This document shows positions 1 to 7,904 of a DNA stretch of 49,047 nt, piece by piece. This stretch comes from Candidatus Eiseniibacteriota bacterium (GTDB lineage: Bacteria; Eisenbacteria; RBG-16-71-46; CAIMUX01). Within the stretch, counting starts at the first letter, position 1. Each line of letters opens with the position of its first letter. The stretch covers positions 1-49,047 of the forward strand of contig JAKQSZ010000050.1 of NCBI GenBank assembly GCA_029569475.1, in the 5' to 3' direction. The notes beneath the pieces are model-generated. The model saw only the letters and a program-made list of their open reading frames with translations, was not told the DNA's origin and did not search any database. The position numbers and the translations under genes were made by a program.

Positions 1-1
1 G

Positions 2-1399
2 GCCGAAAACACCGAGAAGGGCGGCAAGGTCGTGATCCTGGACGTCGAACCCGGCGACCGCTCCGTCGAAACGATCGTCTACGGCCCCTTCAACAAGATG
101 TTCGACGAGCCCCCGGAGATCCACCTCCCGCTCAAGGTCGAGATGGACTGGCCGAACCGGTCGGTCAAGCTGGAGGTCAGCGGTCAGGAGGTGACCCTGC
201 AGGAGCACGAGTGGTCCGACTTCGTGCGCTTCGAGTTCCCCATCCGCCAGGTGGTCAAGATCCACGGCATCGCTCGATTCTATCTCCTCGAGATGGGGCC
301 GTCGCTCAAGCTGTACCTGCAAGCGATCAACCTCGACCCCACGTCCCCGGGCGTGCCGATCACCTATCCCAAGGGCTTCGCCAAGGAGATCTACGGCAAG
401 ATCGGACTCTGGAAGACCCTCGGCTGGGCGCTGGACACCTGGGCTCTCGATGAAGGAGTCACGACCGAGAAGGTCTTCGCCGAGGACGTCGACTTTACCG
501 TCGACAAATTCGAGAAGATCATGGACAACTTCATCGACAACCCGAAAGACCGCCTCTACGTGCAGGTCTTCTACTTCACCGACCGGGCCGGGCACATGTT
601 CTGGCGCTTCCTGGATCCGCGCAACCCCGCCTTCGATCCCGAGAAGGCCGGAGTCTGGGGCGAGTACATCCTCCAGAGTTACCAACGGATGGACCGCATC
701 GTGGGCCGGGCCCGCGAGAAGCTGCCGCCCGACGGCGTCTTCATCGTCTGCTCCGATCATGGGTTCTCCACCTGGCGGCATTCGGTGAACCTCAACACCT
801 GGCTGGTCCGCAACGGCTTCATGGCCCTCAAGGGCCAGGGCGACCAGATGATGACGCTGGATGATCTCTTCGTGGAAGGGACCTTCTGGCCCAACGTCGA
901 CTGGCAGCGGACCCGCGCCTACGCCCTCGGCCTGGGCGCCGTCTACATCAACCTGCTCGGGCGCGAGCGCGAGGGAATCGTCACGCCCGGCGCGGAGTAC
1001 GACGCGCTCTGCGCCGAGATCAAGGAGAAGATGGAGGCGTGGGTCGACACCGCCACCGGGGAGCGCCCGGTCCACCGGGTCTACCATCGCGCCGAGATGT
1101 ACTCCGATTTCGATCCGCAACTGATTCCCGACCTGCGCGCGGCCAACAACTTCGGCTACCGCGTCTCCTGGCAGACCTCGCTCGGGGGGATTCCGCGAGA
1201 TCTCATCGAATCGCACAAGATGGCGTGGAGCGGAGATCACTGCAGCCTCGATCCCGATCTGGTCAAGGGCATCTTCCTGTGCAATCGCCCGATCAAGACG
1301 GCCGAGCCGAACATCCGCGACATGTTCCCGACCTTGCTGGAGCTGTTCTCCGTGCCGGTGCCGGCCTCGGTCGACGGGCGTAGCCTCCTGGGGCCGTAG
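2..1399 (+). CDS. Type I phosphodiesterase / alkaline phosphatase superfamily protein (5' truncated)
   Basis: The reading frame is open from base 2, so the N-terminus lies outside the window; the GTG at 32 is only the first start-like codon, not the real start. The visible 465 residues carry C-terminal alkaline-phosphatase-superfamily metal-site motifs: YFTDRAGHMFWR (metal-site Asp and His), VCSDHGF (adjacent Asp-His pair) and WSGDHCSLDP (distal His). This arrangement is that of nucleotide pyrophosphatase/phosphodiesterases. The Thr/Ser nucleophile and first metal Asp would be in the missing part. The protein probably hydrolyses phosphodiester or phosphomonoester bonds; the substrate cannot be told. 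The end, GRSLLGP, resembles the usual family ending in which a sequence like VDGRSLL follows the 'PTLLELFSVPVP' segment. It converges on the minus-strand operon that ends at 1530. Confidence 0.8.
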   Translation, partial: AENTEKGGKVVILDVEPGDRSVETIVYGPFNKMFDEPPEIHLPLKVEMDWPNRSVKLEVSGQEVTLQEHEWSDFVRFEFPIRQVVKIHGIARFYLLEMGPSLKLYLQAINLDPTSPGVPITYPKGFAKEIYGKIGLWKTLGWALDTWALDEGVTTEKVFAEDVDFTVDKFEKIMDNFIDNPKDRLYVQVFYFTDRAGHMFWRFLDPRNPAFDPEKAGVWGEYILQSYQRMDRIVGRAREKLPPDGVFIVCSDHGFSTWRHSVNLNTWLVRNGFMALKGQGDQMMTLDDLFVEGTFWPNVDWQRTRAYALGLGAVYINLLGREREGIVTPGAEYDALCAEIKEKMEAWVDTATGERPVHRVYHRAEMYSDFDPQLIPDLRAANNFGYRVSWQTSLGGIPRDLIESHKMAWSGDHCSLDPDLVKGIFLCNRPIKTAEPNIRDMFPTLLELFSVPVPASVDGRSLLGP

Positions 1400-1453
1400 A
1401 GCCAGGGCGCCTCCCCTCTCCGTCCCCGCGCGGGGAGCCACGCCCGGCGCAGC

Positions 1454-1488
1454 AAAAAGGCCGGAGCGGCGCGGCGGCGGCTCCGGCC
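1454..1488 (-). terminator. Intrinsic terminator of the etf operon
   Basis: A perfect 9-bp stem (1459-1467 pairing with 1480-1488, GGCCGGAGC/GCTCCGGCC) with a 12-nt loop. Read on the minus strand it is followed directly by five T (A at 1454-1458 on plus). It lies about 40 nt beyond the stop of the last minus-strand gene. On the plus strand there is no T run, so it probably works only for the minus operon. Confidence 0.7.
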
Positions 1489-1529
1489 CGCGACAGCGGA
1501 CGCGCGCAAGATTCTTCCAGGGCCCCCGA

Positions 1530-2357
1530 CTAGCCCTCCATGAGCGAGGGGATGATCTCCGAGGCCGGGACCGGGCCCTTCTCGAACTCGAAACCCACCG
1601 ACCTGAGGTGCTCGAGTGACGGCGGGATGTCCTCGTCGGCGACTTCCAGCGTGATGTTGCAGGAGACGTTGACCTCGGCCAGCGCGCGGTAGACCTCTTC
1701 GTAGCCCACCACGCCGCGCCCACAGGCCAGATGCTCGTCCTCCAGGCCTTCATTATCGTGGACGTGCAACGAGATCAGGTGATCCTTGAAGACGTTGATC
1801 CACTCCTCGGGGGCCATCCGGCTGAAACAGGCGGCGTGGCCGAGATCCACGCAGAAGCGGAGCCACGGGCTGTTGACGGCCTCCAGTACCTCGAGGAGGA
1901 GCGTGGCGTCGGGCTCGTAGGCGTTCTCGATGGCGAGCACGATCTCCTCGTCCTCCGCCATGGCCACCAGCTCCTTCAAGGTGACGATGAGCCGGTCGCG
2001 CCACGACTCGATGTGGGCGGGACGGACGTGGTTGCTGAACCCGGTGTGGAAGATCGCGGCCTGGCATCCCAGGATGGTGCCGATCTCCAGGCCTTCCATC
2101 AGGACTTCTCGCGAATAGCTCATGACGCGCGGATCGGCGCAGGAGAGATGGAGTCCGTGAAAGGGCAGGTGGCAGAATGCGCTGATCTCCCGCTTGCGCA
2201 GCTCTTCGGCCAACGCCTCGAGGTCGCGCACCGGGATCTCGCGGTTGTATTCCGCGTCCGTGAGGCGGATCTCGGCGTTCATGCCATGTTCCTGGTAGTA
2301 GCCCAGATGATCGCGCAGGGTACGCAAGGGCTCGCTTCTGGACAGACGGAACTTCAA
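1530..2357 (-). CDS. Sugar phosphate isomerase/epimerase family TIM-barrel protein
   Basis: A 275-aa protein of the xylose-isomerase-like TIM barrel (AP endonuclease 2) family. Visible signatures are FCHLPFHGLHLSCADP near residue 60, AIFHTGFSNHVRP, VLAIENAYEPDATLL (the Glu of a metal site), RFCVDLGHAACF (Asp and His) and ISLHVHDNEGLEDEHLACGRG with the HVHDN motif and the Gly-rich 'GRG' turn, followed by ITLEVADEDIP. These Glu/Asp/His residues match the divalent-metal site of the family. The substrate is not predictable; relatives act on sugars, inositols or hydroxypyruvate. The start is TTG, chosen because GGGAGGTGA sits 3 nt upstream and because TTGA overlaps the thioesterase stop by 4 nt, implying coupled translation. 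It is the last gene of the etfB-etfA-thioesterase operon. Confidence 0.82.
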   Translation of the reverse strand: MKFRLSRSEPLRTLRDHLGYYQEHGMNAEIRLTDAEYNREIPVRDLEALAEELRKREISAFCHLPFHGLHLSCADPRVMSYSREVLMEGLEIGTILGCQAAIFHTGFSNHVRPAHIESWRDRLIVTLKELVAMAEDEEIVLAIENAYEPDATLLLEVLEAVNSPWLRFCVDLGHAACFSRMAPEEWINVFKDHLISLHVHDNEGLEDEHLACGRGVVGYEEVYRALAEVNVSCNITLEVADEDIPPSLEHLRSVGFEFEKGPVPASEIIPSLMEG

Positions 2358-2929
2358 GCTTCACCTCCCTTTGGATCCCGGTCCCGCGCTCCGGGCAGCC
2401 GCTGCTCATCCACGATCGAGGAACTCTCCGCGGCCAGGCGGTCGCGGCGTCTCTCCCGCTCGCTCAGGCGCTGTTTCCGCCGGAGCTCCGCTTCGGACTG
2501 GCGCCGGCGGTCCTCGGCGGTCTCCGCCACGAGCGGCGGGACCGGCGCCGGACGGCCGGCGGCATCGAGCGCAACGAAGGTCGCGTACGCCGAAGCGGTG
2601 TGCACGCGCCGTCCTGTCTTCGGATCCTCGGAGTGCACCTTGACCCCGACTTCCATGCTGTGGCGGGCCGCATGGTTGACGGAGGCTCGCAGCACGATCA
2701 GCTCTCCGACCTTGATCGGATGGAGGAAGTCCACCCGGTCCATCGAGGCGGTGACCACGGGCCGCCGGCAGTGGCGCTGCGCGGCGATGGCCGCCGCGAT
2801 ATCGATGAGGTGCATCACCTTTCCGCCGAGGAGGCTCCCCAGCGGATTGGTGTCGTTGGGCAGCACCATCTCGACCATCTCCACCCGCGAGCGGGACGAG
2901 GGTCGCGGTTCGAGATCCTCGACCTTCAC
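2354..2929 (-). CDS. Acyl-CoA thioesterase, hotdog fold
   Basis: A 191-aa acyl-CoA thioesterase of the YciA/ACOT (hotdog) type, hydrolysing acyl-CoA to free acid and CoA in the cytoplasm. The family core is clear: MVLPNDTNPLGSLLGG near residue 20, KVMHLIDIAAAIAAQRH (the hotdog helix with the catalytic Asp/Asn region), VTASMDRVDFLHPI and SMEVGVKVHSEDP. One hotdog domain fills about residues 10-135; the last 55 residues (EDRRRQSEAELRRKQRLSER and on) are a charged helical tail. Start: GTG at 2929 gives [17 protein letters not shown], which matches the usual N-terminus of this family better than the inner GTG or ATG. GTGA overlaps the etfA stop. Its place after etfBA suggests a role in acyl-CoA or branched-chain catabolism. 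Confidence 0.87.
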   Translation of the reverse strand: MKVEDLEPRPSSRSRVEMVEMVLPNDTNPLGSLLGGKVMHLIDIAAAIAAQRHCRRPVVTASMDRVDFLHPIKVGELIVLRASVNHAARHSMEVGVKVHSEDPKTGRRVHTASAYATFVALDAAGRPAPVPPLVAETAEDRRRQSEAELRRKQRLSERERRRDRLAAESSSIVDEQRLPGARDRDPKGGEA

Positions 2930-3894
2930 CGATCGCCTGCCTTCACCTTGCGGATCTCCTCGGTCAGGAGCGGCAGCACCTCGAAAAGATCGCCCACGAT
3001 GCCGTAGTCGGCGGTCTTGAAGATCGGGGCGTCCGGATCCTTGTTGATGGCCACGATGCAACCCGAGCTGCGCATCCCGGCCAGGTGCTGGATCGCGCCG
3101 CTGATGCCGCAAGCAATGTAGAGCTTCGGGGAGACCGTCACCCCGGTCTGTCCCACCTGGTGGTGGTGGTCGATCCAACCGGCATCCACCACCGCCCGCG
3201 AGGCTCCCACGGCGCCGCCGAGCGCCCGCGCCAGGTCCTCGACCAGCTTGAAATTCTCCGGTCCTTTCAGACCTCGGCCGCCCGAGACCACGATCTCGGC
3301 CTCCTGCAGGTCCACCGTCTCGCCGACGCCGCGCACCACCTCGCGAATCCTGGCCCGCAGCTGGCCGGCCCCCTCCAGCGGCAGCGGAACGATCGTCCCG
3401 GGAGCGGCGCCCTTCCCGGCGGGCGCGTGGGCCCCGGGACGGACGGTGGCCACCACCGTCGCGCCTGCGGCCTGGAGCCGGCCGACGACCTTGCCGCCAT
3501 AGAGGGACTTGCGGCACTCAAAGCCGTCCGCGGCGCGCGCCAGCGAGAGACACTCCGCCAGCATCGGGGCTTTCAGGCGGGCCGCCAGACGCGGGGCCAC
3601 GTCACGGCCCATGGCGCTGGCGGTGAACACCACGAGTTCGAAGAACTCCACGGCGCAGGCCTTCGCCAGTTGGGCGGTCAGCAGTTCGGCCGGGGCAGTC
3701 GCCAGTTCGGGCGTGTCGGTGACGAAGACCTTCCCCGGGACCACCTCGGCGATCTGTTGCGCGAGGTCGCCGACGTTGTGCCCCAGCAGGATCGCCGCGC
3801 AACCATCCGGCGAAAGCGACCGGGCCAGCCCGATTGCCTCCAGAGCCGACTTCTTGAGGTTTCCGTCACGCTGCTCGGCAAAGACCAGAATCAT
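2926..3894 (-). CDS. etfA: Electron transfer flavoprotein alpha subunit
   Basis: A 322-aa ETF alpha subunit, which with EtfB forms the FAD/AMP heterodimer taking electrons from acyl-CoA dehydrogenases to the quinone pool. The N-terminus [20 protein letters not shown] is the typical EtfA opening. The C-terminal FAD domain is complete: [39 protein letters not shown] (FAD-binding loop) and [17 protein letters not shown]. The ATG at 3894 is preferred over the upstream in-frame ATG because it begins the conserved opening and has GGAGGA at a good distance. It follows etfB by 16 nt and overlaps the thioesterase by 4 nt. No acyl-CoA dehydrogenase or ETF-quinone oxidoreductase gene is in the window. 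Confidence 0.95.
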   Translation of the reverse strand: MILVFAEQRDGNLKKSALEAIGLARSLSPDGCAAILLGHNVGDLAQQIAEVVPGKVFVTDTPELATAPAELLTAQLAKACAVEFFELVVFTASAMGRDVAPRLAARLKAPMLAECLSLARAADGFECRKSLYGGKVVGRLQAAGATVVATVRPGAHAPAGKGAAPGTIVPLPLEGAGQLRARIREVVRGVGETVDLQEAEIVVSGGRGLKGPENFKLVEDLARALGGAVGASRAVVDAGWIDHHHQVGQTGVTVSPKLYIACGISGAIQHLAGMRSSGCIVAINKDPDAPIFKTADYGIVGDLFEVLPLLTEEIRKVKAGDR

Positions 3895-3910
3895 GAACGC
3901 GCTCCTCCTC

Positions 3911-4687
3911 TCACAGAATGCGCGCGTCGTCGCGCAGCCAGCCGACCAGCGTCCGCGCCGCCTCGGCGGCATCGCCCGTGGCCCTCTTCCCTTCCGAACG
4001 GGCGGGCGGGTATTCCATACCGACGACCGTGGTTCCGGCGGGGGCATCGCCGGCGATCCCGAGATCCGCTGGAGTCACTGCCTCGAGAGGCTTCTTCTTG
4101 GCGGCCATGATGCCTTTCAGCGAGGCGTATCTGGGTTCGTTCAACCCTTTGTTGGCGGTCAGGACAACCGGCGGGGCGACCTCGATCACCTCGGCCCCTC
4201 CCTCGATCTCCCTGCGGACCTCGAAGCGATCGGGCGACCCGGCCTCCAACCCCGTCACCACCGACACGTGCGGGATACCCAGGATCTCCGCGACCTGGAC
4301 CCCGACGGCGGAGTTCTCGAAGTCGATCGATAGCTTGCCGCAGAGGATCACGTCGGCCTCCGCACGCCGGCAGGCGGCCGCGAGCAGACGGGCCGCGGCG
4401 GCCGAGTCTCCCCCGGCGAGGCTGTCATCCCGGACGAGCAGAGCGCGATCGGCGCCGAGGGCGAGGCAGCTACGCAGAGCCTCCTCCGCCTTGGCCGGAC
4501 CCGCCGAGATCGCGATGACCTCGCCGCCGAACTTCTCCTTCAGCCGCAGTGCGGCCTCGATGGCATACTCGTCGTAAGGATTGATCACGTAGGCGACTTC
4601 GGCCGGATCGATGGTCTTGCCCTCCGCGGCGATCTTGATGCGCGCCTCGGAACTCGGGACCTGCTTGACCAGGACCGTGATCTTCAA
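3911..4687 (-). CDS. etfB: Electron transfer flavoprotein beta subunit
   Basis: A 258-aa EtfB, partner of the downstream EtfA. Family marks are the opening KITVLVKQVPSSEARIKI, VAYVINPYDEYAIEAALRL, the AMP-binding region CLALGADRALLVRD and LCGKLSIDFENSAVGVQVAE, and the C-terminal recognition loop PRYASLKGIMAAKKKPLE, which docks on dehydrogenase partners. The start is TTG at 4687, set by the conserved opening and by GGGAGG 5 nt upstream; the long in-frame upstream extension is not protein-like. It is the first gene of the operon. Confidence 0.94.
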   Translation of the reverse strand: MKITVLVKQVPSSEARIKIAAEGKTIDPAEVAYVINPYDEYAIEAALRLKEKFGGEVIAISAGPAKAEEALRSCLALGADRALLVRDDSLAGGDSAAAARLLAAACRRAEADVILCGKLSIDFENSAVGVQVAEILGIPHVSVVTGLEAGSPDRFEVRREIEGGAEVIEVAPPVVLTANKGLNEPRYASLKGIMAAKKKPLEAVTPADLGIAGDAPAGTTVVGMEYPPARSEGKRATGDAAEAARTLVGWLRDDARIL

Positions 4688-4985
4688 TCCATCCTCCCTT
4701 TCCGCCTGTCCGGAGGCTTCGGGACACATTCTCCTGGCTCCCACGACGCCCGCGCGAAGCTCGGAAAAACGCAAAAACCCCCGCGCGTCCCTTCCCTGCC
4801 GGAAAGTCGCGAAGGAATCGTCGGCCGGACCGTACCATGCGCCCGCCGCCGGCACAAGCCCGAAGGCCTCGCCCGCCCCGCCTCGCCCTCGCGCCGACTC
4901 CACACGTTGACCGAAGCCGGATGGTCGCTTCCGCTCCCGGGGCCCGGTCTTCAAACCCCGTCCGCGAGCGGCACACGCTTCTCGT
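4688..4985. other. Gene-free interval upstream of etfB
   Basis: About 300 nt without a convincing gene, between etfB and the 3' end of a minus-strand lipoprotein gene. It holds a possible etf promoter (4829-4857). On the minus strand there are two T-rich runs in the presumed leader (about 4767-4785). I do not see a clear attenuator hairpin with them. Confidence 0.5.
4829..4857 (-). promoter_or_regulatory. Possible promoter of the etf operon
   Basis: On the minus strand TTGTGC is followed after 17 bp by TACGGT. Both boxes match only half of the consensus, but the spacing is ideal and the place, about 140 nt before etfB, is right. It would give a leader of about 135 nt. Confidence 0.35.
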
Positions 4986-5930
4986 TCACGGCTGCGGCAG
5001 GTAGCTCGGCACGTCTCCCTCGCGCACCGGCAACCAGCCCTCCGGACGGAGCATGGAGGCCGCCTCGCCGCCCGGCTCCTCCGGCGCCCAGCCCAGAATC
5101 TCCAGGTCGACCCGAAGCCGGTCGCGCGGGGAGTAGATGGAGAGCTTGCGGGGGAGCAGGGCTTCGTCACGCCTGTCGTAGCTCTCGAAACGGATGGAGA
5201 GTATCGGATCCACCCCATCCCACAGCGAGACATCCTGCAGAGCCCCGGATCCGGCGTCGCCCCGCAGCCGGATGCCCAGGCCCGAAGCCCGCAAGCGGCC
5301 GGATCGCGCCCAGGCGCCGGAGCCTTCGTGCCCCGTGGCCGGCCCGGCGCTTTCGAACTCGATCTCCTGAACCAGGCTGGCCGGCGCCAGGGCCCATTCC
5401 ACCGCACGTGTCCAGGCGGCCGGGTTCAGACGCCCCCAGTCAGGTTCGTCGCGGGCCGACAACCAGTACCGCTTCTCGCGATGGAAGAGCAGCTCGCAGG
5501 AGTCACGGTCGGCGAGGAGCGCGAAGACCGGTCCAATCGCCCCGTAGTGAGCACCCAGGCGGATCTGGCGGAGGAAGTCGAAACGGAGCTGGCCGGACAT
5601 CGTCATCGACCTCTCTCCGGCGGGCTCGACCCGGAGGCGGAGCCCCGCCCGGAACGGGCCCGGCACCGGCTGGAGCGCCAGTCGCTGGACGCCGTCCGTT
5701 GTCCCGGCCGGATCCCCGGAAGAGACATCGCCTCCCCTCGCCGGGGCTCCGCCACGCCGCGAAGCGCATCCGGCACCGAGACCGAGGGAGACGACGACGA
5801 TGGCAGCAACCGCGGCCGCGATCCCCTTGACCACCAGGCCTCGCCGGCGCCCCCCGCGCGGTGTGCAACGCCCCCGCGGTCGTGGCGGCGGCCCAAGCGC
5901 GAACCCATCAACCGCTGGAAATGCGAACAT
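4986..5930 (-). CDS. Putative outer-membrane lipoprotein of unknown function
   Basis: A 314-aa protein. A hydrophobic segment GIAAAVAAIVVVSLGLGAGC ends in a cysteine, a slightly non-canonical lipobox, so export as a lipoprotein is likely. The mature part contains RLRVEPAGERSMTMSGQLRF, IRLGAHYGAIGPVFALLADR and FHREKRYWLSARDEPDW, beta-rich segments that recall LolB/DUF4292-type lipoproteins with a half-barrel fold; that link is inference. The start is uncertain: the ATG at 5930 leaves about 30 residues before the hydrophobic stretch, and a GTG near 5834 just before it is possible. It is divergent from alr, with 129 nt between. Confidence 0.6.
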   Translation of the reverse strand: MFAFPAVDGFALGPPPRPRGRCTPRGGRRRGLVVKGIAAAVAAIVVVSLGLGAGCASRRGGAPARGGDVSSGDPAGTTDGVQRLALQPVPGPFRAGLRLRVEPAGERSMTMSGQLRFDFLRQIRLGAHYGAIGPVFALLADRDSCELLFHREKRYWLSARDEPDWGRLNPAAWTRAVEWALAPASLVQEIEFESAGPATGHEGSGAWARSGRLRASGLGIRLRGDAGSGALQDVSLWDGVDPILSIRFESYDRRDEALLPRKLSIYSPRDRLRVDLEILGWAPEEPGGEAASMLRPEGWLPVREGDVPSYLPQP

Positions 5931-6044
5931 GAGCAGGAACCTGGACAACCCTGCCCGCTCGGAGAGTCCGGCCAGGGCGGGTCCGGCCGACGACACCACG
6001 TGCGATGGCCGCGCCCTCTGGCTTCGGCTCTCCCGCGGATGTGG

Positions 6045-6050
6045 TAGATT
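6045..6050 (+). promoter_or_regulatory. Possible -10 element immediately before alr
   Basis: TAGATT ends 9 nt before the alr ATG. If used, transcription would begin within about 3 nt of the start codon, giving a nearly leaderless mRNA, which would fit the absence of a Shine-Dalgarno sequence there. No good -35 box is visible at the right distance. Confidence 0.25.
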
Positions 6051-6059
6051 CACCATTCG

Positions 6060-7358
6060 ATGACAGACCCCCGCAAGGCACTGCTGACCTGGTGTGAGAT
6101 CGACGCCGTCGCCCTCGGCCGCAATGTGTCCCTCTTCCGCTCCCTCCTGCCGGCTCCAGCCTACCTGCTGGTGGTTGTGAAGGGGAACGCCTATGGGCAC
6201 GGGCTTGGCCTCATGGCCCGGCTCCTCGCCTCGCTTCCGGCCGACGCCGTCGGTGTGATCAGCGTGGAGGAAGCGGCGGAAGTGCGGCGGCAGGGCTGGA
6301 CGCGCCCGGTCCTCATCATGGGCTACGTCCCCGACGCGTTGCTCCGCGATGCGGTCGAGCTCGAGGCCGAGTTCACGGTGTACGACGAGGCCGTCCTGGA
6401 GCGGCTGGATTGCCTGGGGCGCGCGCGGTCGCGCCCGATCCGTTGTCACCTGAAGCTCGAGACCGGCACCTGGCGCCAGGGGGTATTGGAGGAGAACCTC
6501 CCGCGATTCCTGGAGATCTTCCGCAACTCGCCAGGCGTCGAGCTGGCCGGGGTGTCCACCCACTTCGCCAACATCGAGGACACGACCGACCGCTCCTATG
6601 CTCGCGAGCAACTCGCCCGCTTCGATCGCATGGCGCGGGTGGCGAGGACCTCCGGCTTTCCCGGAGCGCAAAGGCATGCCTCCTGCACCGCCGCGCTTCT
6701 GACGATGCCCGAAACCGGCTTCGAGCTGGCCCGGCTCGGCATCGGCGCCTACGGCCTGTGGCCGTCCCGCGAGACGCTCGCCTCCACGCGAGCCCGCCTT
6801 GATGAAGCGATGACGCTGCGCCCCGTCCTCTCCTGGAAGACGCGCGCGGTACAGGTGAAGAACGTGCCTGCGGGAGCGTACATCGGCTACGGCTGCACCC
6901 ACCGTGTCACGCGGCCGACCCGGCTGGTCGTCATCCCGGTGGGCTACGCCGACGGCTATGACCGGAGCCTCTCCGGCCAGTCGCACGTCCTGATCCGCGG
7001 AGTGCGGGCGCCGGTGCTGGGACGAATCTGCATGAATCTCTTCATGGCCGACGCGACGGACGTCGGCGAGTTCGGCCCTGGAGAGGAGATCGCCTTGATC
7101 GGGGAGCAGGGCGCCGAGAGGATCGGGGCCGCCGACCTGGCCCAGCTGGCGCAGACCATCCCCTACGAGATCGTGACGCGCCTCTCCCCCGCGATCCCCC
7201 GCCTGGCGGTGTTGGAGGGCGGCCGGGTGGCGGACCTTTCCGCAAGGCGTCCCGATGGCGGCGATCTGAGGTGGGCCGGCGGACCGGGTGGCCCACCGTC
7301 GTCCTGGGGCGGGCTCAGCGGATCTTTGCCCCCGGAGGGAGCTCCCGGTCCACGGTGA
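6060..7358 (+). CDS. alr: Alanine racemase
   Basis: A 432-aa PLP enzyme interconverting L- and D-alanine for peptidoglycan. The N-terminal barrel has the PLP lysine in VVVKGNAYGHG (Lys41). HLKLETGTWRQG, GVSTHFANIEDT and RLGIGAYGLWPS follow the family order. The C-terminal beta domain has YIGYGCTHRV (the second catalytic Tyr region), IPVGYADGYDR and LGRICMNLFMADAT. The usual length is about 370-390 aa; the last 40 residues (from about RRPDGGDLRW) are Gly/Pro-rich, probably a read-on tail, and overlap the convergent gene by 44 nt. No Shine-Dalgarno sequence precedes the ATG. The order of motifs leaves no doubt about the family. Confidence 0.94.
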   Translation: MTDPRKALLTWCEIDAVALGRNVSLFRSLLPAPAYLLVVVKGNAYGHGLGLMARLLASLPADAVGVISVEEAAEVRRQGWTRPVLIMGYVPDALLRDAVELEAEFTVYDEAVLERLDCLGRARSRPIRCHLKLETGTWRQGVLEENLPRFLEIFRNSPGVELAGVSTHFANIEDTTDRSYAREQLARFDRMARVARTSGFPGAQRHASCTAALLTMPETGFELARLGIGAYGLWPSRETLASTRARLDEAMTLRPVLSWKTRAVQVKNVPAGAYIGYGCTHRVTRPTRLVVIPVGYADGYDRSLSGQSHVLIRGVRAPVLGRICMNLFMADATDVGEFGPGEEIALIGEQGAERIGAADLAQLAQTIPYEIVTRLSPAIPRLAVLEGGRVADLSARRPDGGDLRWAGGPGGPPSSWGGLSGSLPPEGAPGPR

Positions 7359-7662
7359 GCAACGAAATGGTCTCCCCCGAGGAGGCCGCGAGCAGCATCC
7401 CCTCGGAACGTTCGCCCCGCAGCGTGGCCGGTTTGAGGTTGGCCACCACCACGATCAGCCGGTCGACCAGGTCCTCGGGCGCATAGCTGCCCGCGATGCC
7501 CGCCACCAGTTGCCGCGTTTCACCGCCGGCGTCCACCTGGAGCACCAGGAGCTTTTCGGCGTTGGGATGACGCGCCGCCGAAAGCACCCGCGCCACGCGC
7601 AGTTCGACCCGGGCGAACTCCGAGATGTCGAGCAGCGCCGGGCCCTGGGGTGTGTCTTCCAT
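7315..7662 (-). CDS. Stand-alone tRNA-binding domain protein (MetRS C-terminal type)
   Basis: A 115-aa OB-fold protein matching the C-terminal tRNA-binding domain of methionyl-tRNA synthetase (EMAPII/Trbp111 type). Seen: ARVELRVARVLSAARHPNAE, KLLVLQVDAGGETRQLVAGI, LIVVVANLKPATLRG and SEGMLLAASSGETISLLTVD, ending PPGAKIR. The 'HPNAEKLLVLQVD' and 'NLKPATLRGERSEGML' signatures fit MetRS much better than CsaA. The ATG at 7662 is preceded by a textbook GGAGG at 4 nt. It is alone and convergent with alr. Likely role: a trans-acting tRNA-binding partner of a MetRS lacking this domain, or a general tRNA chaperone. Confidence 0.88.
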   Translation of the reverse strand: MEDTPQGPALLDISEFARVELRVARVLSAARHPNAEKLLVLQVDAGGETRQLVAGIAGSYAPEDLVDRLIVVVANLKPATLRGERSEGMLLAASSGETISLLTVDRELPPGAKIR

Positions 7663-7838
7663 CGTTCCTCCTTGGGGATCGCTTGGGGCGGCGCAATCGC
7701 GACGCCGGACGCCGGCCCAATCTATCCCTCGGGCCGGCGCCGGGCAAGCAGGCGAAGGCAGCGCTCCCGCGGCAAGTCGAACCCGCTTGGGAAACCGGAT
7801 CGCGCGCCCGAGGTTCAAGGATGGCGGATAGGCCTGGT

Positions 7839-7867
7839 TTGACACCTGCCCTCTGGGTCCGCATAAT
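7839..7867 (+). promoter_or_regulatory. Strong sigma70-type promoter of the 7.9-10.7 kb operon
   Basis: TTGACA (7839-7844), 17-bp spacer, CATAAT (7862-7867). This is a perfect -35 box, a 5/6 -10 box and optimal spacing. Transcription would start near 7874 and leave a leader of about 30 nt carrying GGAGG before the first gene. Confidence 0.72.
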
Positions 7868-7904
7868 GGCGCCCCGTACCCACCCACAGCGGAGGTAACC
7901 CGAA

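Noticed and set aside
1731..3020. 429-codon plus-strand frame opposite the isomerase and thioesterase genes
   Set aside because: It is the antisense shadow of two well-recognised enzymes; no start site or motif supports it.
4986..6986. 666-codon minus-strand frame extending the lipoprotein gene across alr
   Set aside because: Everything before about 5930 is antisense to the alr core; the real protein begins at or after 5930.
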